A stretch of DNA of 19,582 nt. It comes from Conidiobolus incongruus B7586. Lineage: Eukaryota; Entomophthoromycota; Entomophthoromycetes; Entomophthorales; Conidiobolaceae. Positions 17,281 to 19,582 of this stretch are shown piece by piece. The position numbers and the translations under genes were made by a program. Location of the stretch: contig JNEM01006524.1 of the NCBI GenBank assembly GCA_000697335.1, forward strand, positions 1 to 19,582, given 5' to 3'. The first letter of the stretch is position 1. Each line of letters begins with the position of its first letter. Below the pieces are notes generated by a model. That model did not search any database and was not told the origin of the DNA. It saw nothing but the letters and a program-made list of their open reading frames with translations.

Positions 17281-18759
17281 TGACTGCCTTGATCCACTAT
17301 CCAATTTCTAGATTTTATAGAATATGCACTCTCTTTGTCTGATGCAATACCCATATCGAACTCGCGATCCGAATCAAATAAGATTCGTTTGTTGTACTCT
17401 GTTCCATGAGATAGTCCACATAATCTCCCATAAGTACACCTATTTCTTAATAATGTTGTCATGAGCCAGGTGACTCCCTTCTACCCAGGTATTCTTACAT
17501 CAACCTAATGTTAAAGTCATTTTCTCCTTGCATACTATCTGCTCCCGCTCTATCTTTTAATTGGCCGATGATGCAAGTCACAGAAGAATCTCATGAATCA
17601 CTTTACCCAACTTACTCTATATAAAACCTGGAATTAGAGCTATCCTCAACAAGAAGAGTTCGATCTGGGTCCTCCCAGCTTTTTGACTTAAACCAATAAA
17701 CCCCCTATCTCCCTAACACTTATATGGAATTCCCCAGATCTCTCTTTTATCTAAACTACTCTGGACACGGCTTTCTCAAGACGTGTTAATATATTGATCT
17801 ATATTATTAATGTTATAATAGATTACCTAATGCCATTAAATCATAGCAACAATTTCTCTCATAAGTCAGAGGATGAGCGTTGGATGCTTGGTAATAATTA
17901 GAAGCTATTTCGATTAAATTTTGGACAGCACCCTAACCAATCGTTAATAATCTTATAATAAAGTAATAAATTCATACTTATAGGTTTGGAAGCTTCAAAT
18001 TCTAATACTCTGTGAGCCAAAATGTCAATTAATACACCATTAGATTTAATTAAATATAATATCACCTCTAAAGTCCCAATAATTATGATATTTCTTGGTA
18101 TTAAAGGATCATTTGCTCAATTTAGTGTCTTCTCTAACACTACGTTTTATAGTTTGTTGAAATTTACTCTCGTATTTCATCATCGTAACTAATTCGGGTA
18201 CTTCTGCTGAATTTAATGCATATAACAATCTATTACAACTATTAGTTGGGACATCATAATAATGTTTAGCAATTTACCATTTGCACATCAGTACATCCCT
18301 ACCCAATTTCTTCCTACATTGCTGGAAGCTGGGTCTTTCAAATAATCCTTTGGGATTTTCCAACTCTTGAAATACCAATTCTCTAGCGATTATACTCTCT
18401 TACATTTCGTCTATTGAAGAGTCGTTATCTACCTCCATTTGATTTTCGCCATAATTCATTTCTCTTTGGCTTTCGCTATGTTCTTTGTTCGAGGCAGAAT
18501 GGTTATCTTCAACTTCATCGGAAATATCCATCTTGAAATTTCTGCGATTTATTTGACCCAAACTCAAAACTCTGTTCATCCTCTTCTTCGTCAACCTCCA
18601 ATATCAATGGTAAATTGAACGACATCACCGACTTAAGTTGTTATACCCAAGTATCTGCACTTAGTCGGTAGGTAGTGACAAACTACTGCTCAATTTGTTA
18701 TTCCTCAAGGAATTCAAGTCTCCAATCTCTATTAATTCATCAAAAATGTCGAAATCCAT
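17281..18759 (-). pseudogene. Decayed protein gene, possibly of the SAPS (Sit4/PP6-associated) family
   Basis: The stretch is markedly richer in G and C than its flanks and has protein-like segments on the minus strand in shifting frames. A candidate start (ATG, 18759) opens MDFDIFDELIEIGDLNSL and stops after 32 codons. Acidic segments follow (LEVDEEEDEQ; GENQMEVDNDSSIDEM), then ELVFQELENPKGLFERPSF, SAEVPELVTMMKYESKF, DPLIPRN and NGVLIDILAHRVLEFEASKP. A 45-base intron-like gap (17933-17977, TTAAC branch, TTAG end) leads to AVQNLIEIASNYYQASNAHP; later come AGRTQIELLLLRI, KLGKVIHEILL and LMGDYVDYLMEQ. The order and spacing of the last parts recall SAPS proteins (LGxxRL..VELI, LGVIxxxLDLFF, GYMGHLTxIA), but each match is weak and the acidic N-terminus is not typical. 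I am confident that it is a broken gene, not of its name. Confidence 0.6.
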
Positions 18760-18768
18760 AATTTGAAT

Positions 18769-18784
18769 TATATATATATATATA
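18769..18784. repeat. (TA)8 microsatellite
   Basis: Eight TA units lie just upstream of the candidate start codon of the minus-strand relic, marking a sharp change from mixed to almost pure A/T sequence. Confidence 0.8.
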
Positions 18785-19582
18785 TTTACTCCATAAAGCT
18801 AAAGTAAACAGATTAACATTATTCCATTTTATTCAATATCATAAATATATCTCGATTTTTATAAATATATTGTTTATTTTTATTCCTTTATTGTTGATTT
18901 CCATTTATTATCAAATATAAATTATTAATTTTTTGGGAAGATTAATTTCAAAAAACAAAAATTAAGTCTTTCGATATATTATATTATTACATTATTAAAT
19001 TCTTATATTAGCTATCATAAATTAAATTATTAATATTATAATCAATTAATAATTTATTTAAAATAATATTCTTTATATGAGTAATTAATCAATGATGTAG
19101 AGAATTCTCTTCGTTTTTATTTTTTTAATAGATCATAAAAATTAAATAATAATTCTTTTTCTAGTAACAATATTCACACTGTTAAACATTTGATTATATT
19201 AGAAAAATTTAAACATATTGAAATACATTATTATATAAATCAATTTAAATTAAGTATATTAATATTATTGATTTGAATTTTGGTTGGTATAAAAATGTAA
19301 ATATTATCTATATTTATTTAAACTCTTAAATATTTTGAAATATTTACTCATAGTTCGAGACAAAAAAATCTTTTAAAATTTTTGATAATATATAAATTTA
19401 TCTATTATATTATGATTGGATAGATTAAATTAATTATATATAAATATATATTTTAATTTATATAAAACTATTTATATTTAGAGAATACAATAATATATTA
19501 CTTTATTTTTGATATTCTAAATATATAAACGATATATTATTTAGTTAAATTATTTTTTATAGAATATTATAATAAAATTATT
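18785..19582. other. AT-rich tail of the window without visible genes
   Basis: Composed of A/T runs with very few G or C and no CpG-rich patch. I see no open frame of note, no tRNA-like structure and no repeat beyond short TA runs. Confidence 0.6.

Overview
The window is AT-rich nuclear DNA from a eukaryote with compact genes. There are 20 inferred introns in five genes; 19 are 49-60 bases long, with GTAAGT-like donors, a CTAAC/TTAAC-like branch site close to the 3' end, and a TAG-type acceptor. This pattern, with a secreted CAP protein and short intergenic gaps, fits a fungus best. The sequence alone does not fix the lineage. The genes use TAA and TAG as stops, so the code is standard.

Layout. 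Positions 1-96 hold the tail of an unidentified gene. A single-exon moaC gene (molybdenum cofactor synthesis) follows at 307-864, preceded by a 3-codon upstream ORF. From 915 to about 3060 there is no working gene, but the minus strand holds two adjacent dead housekeeping genes that I recognised by translating all frames: a PTPA/Rrd-type PP2A activator (915-1897) and ALG14 (2322-3060). Next come two convergent paralogous single-C2H2 zinc-finger genes (4020-5334 plus, 5897-7264 minus). Each has four exons and encodes 385 residues, and each has a similar C-rich element about 185 bases upstream of its start codon. After a gene-free stretch, a secreted CAP protein (9016-9801) and a ten-exon CDK10-like kinase (9974-11711) lie in tandem. 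An extremely AT-rich block follows (11712-14685; part of it about 9% GC by hand count) and runs into a mariner-family transposase relic (14686-15130). Ribose-5-phosphate isomerase (15704-16610) is intact. A third decayed protein gene lies on the minus strand at 17281-18759; a Sit4/PP6-associated SAPS protein is a weak candidate. The rest is AT-rich DNA with nothing recognisable.

The intact genes do not form a pathway: cofactor synthesis, pentose phosphate metabolism, a cell-cycle-type kinase, a secreted protein and two probable nuclear proteins. The main theme is intact small genes set among decayed single-copy-type host genes and AT-rich filler. Many of the lesions look like C-to-T or G-to-A changes relative to family consensus. 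Dead segmental duplicates or a mutation process resembling repeat-induced point mutation would both explain this. I saw no rRNA, tRNA, CRISPR array, or retrovirus- or virus-like element.
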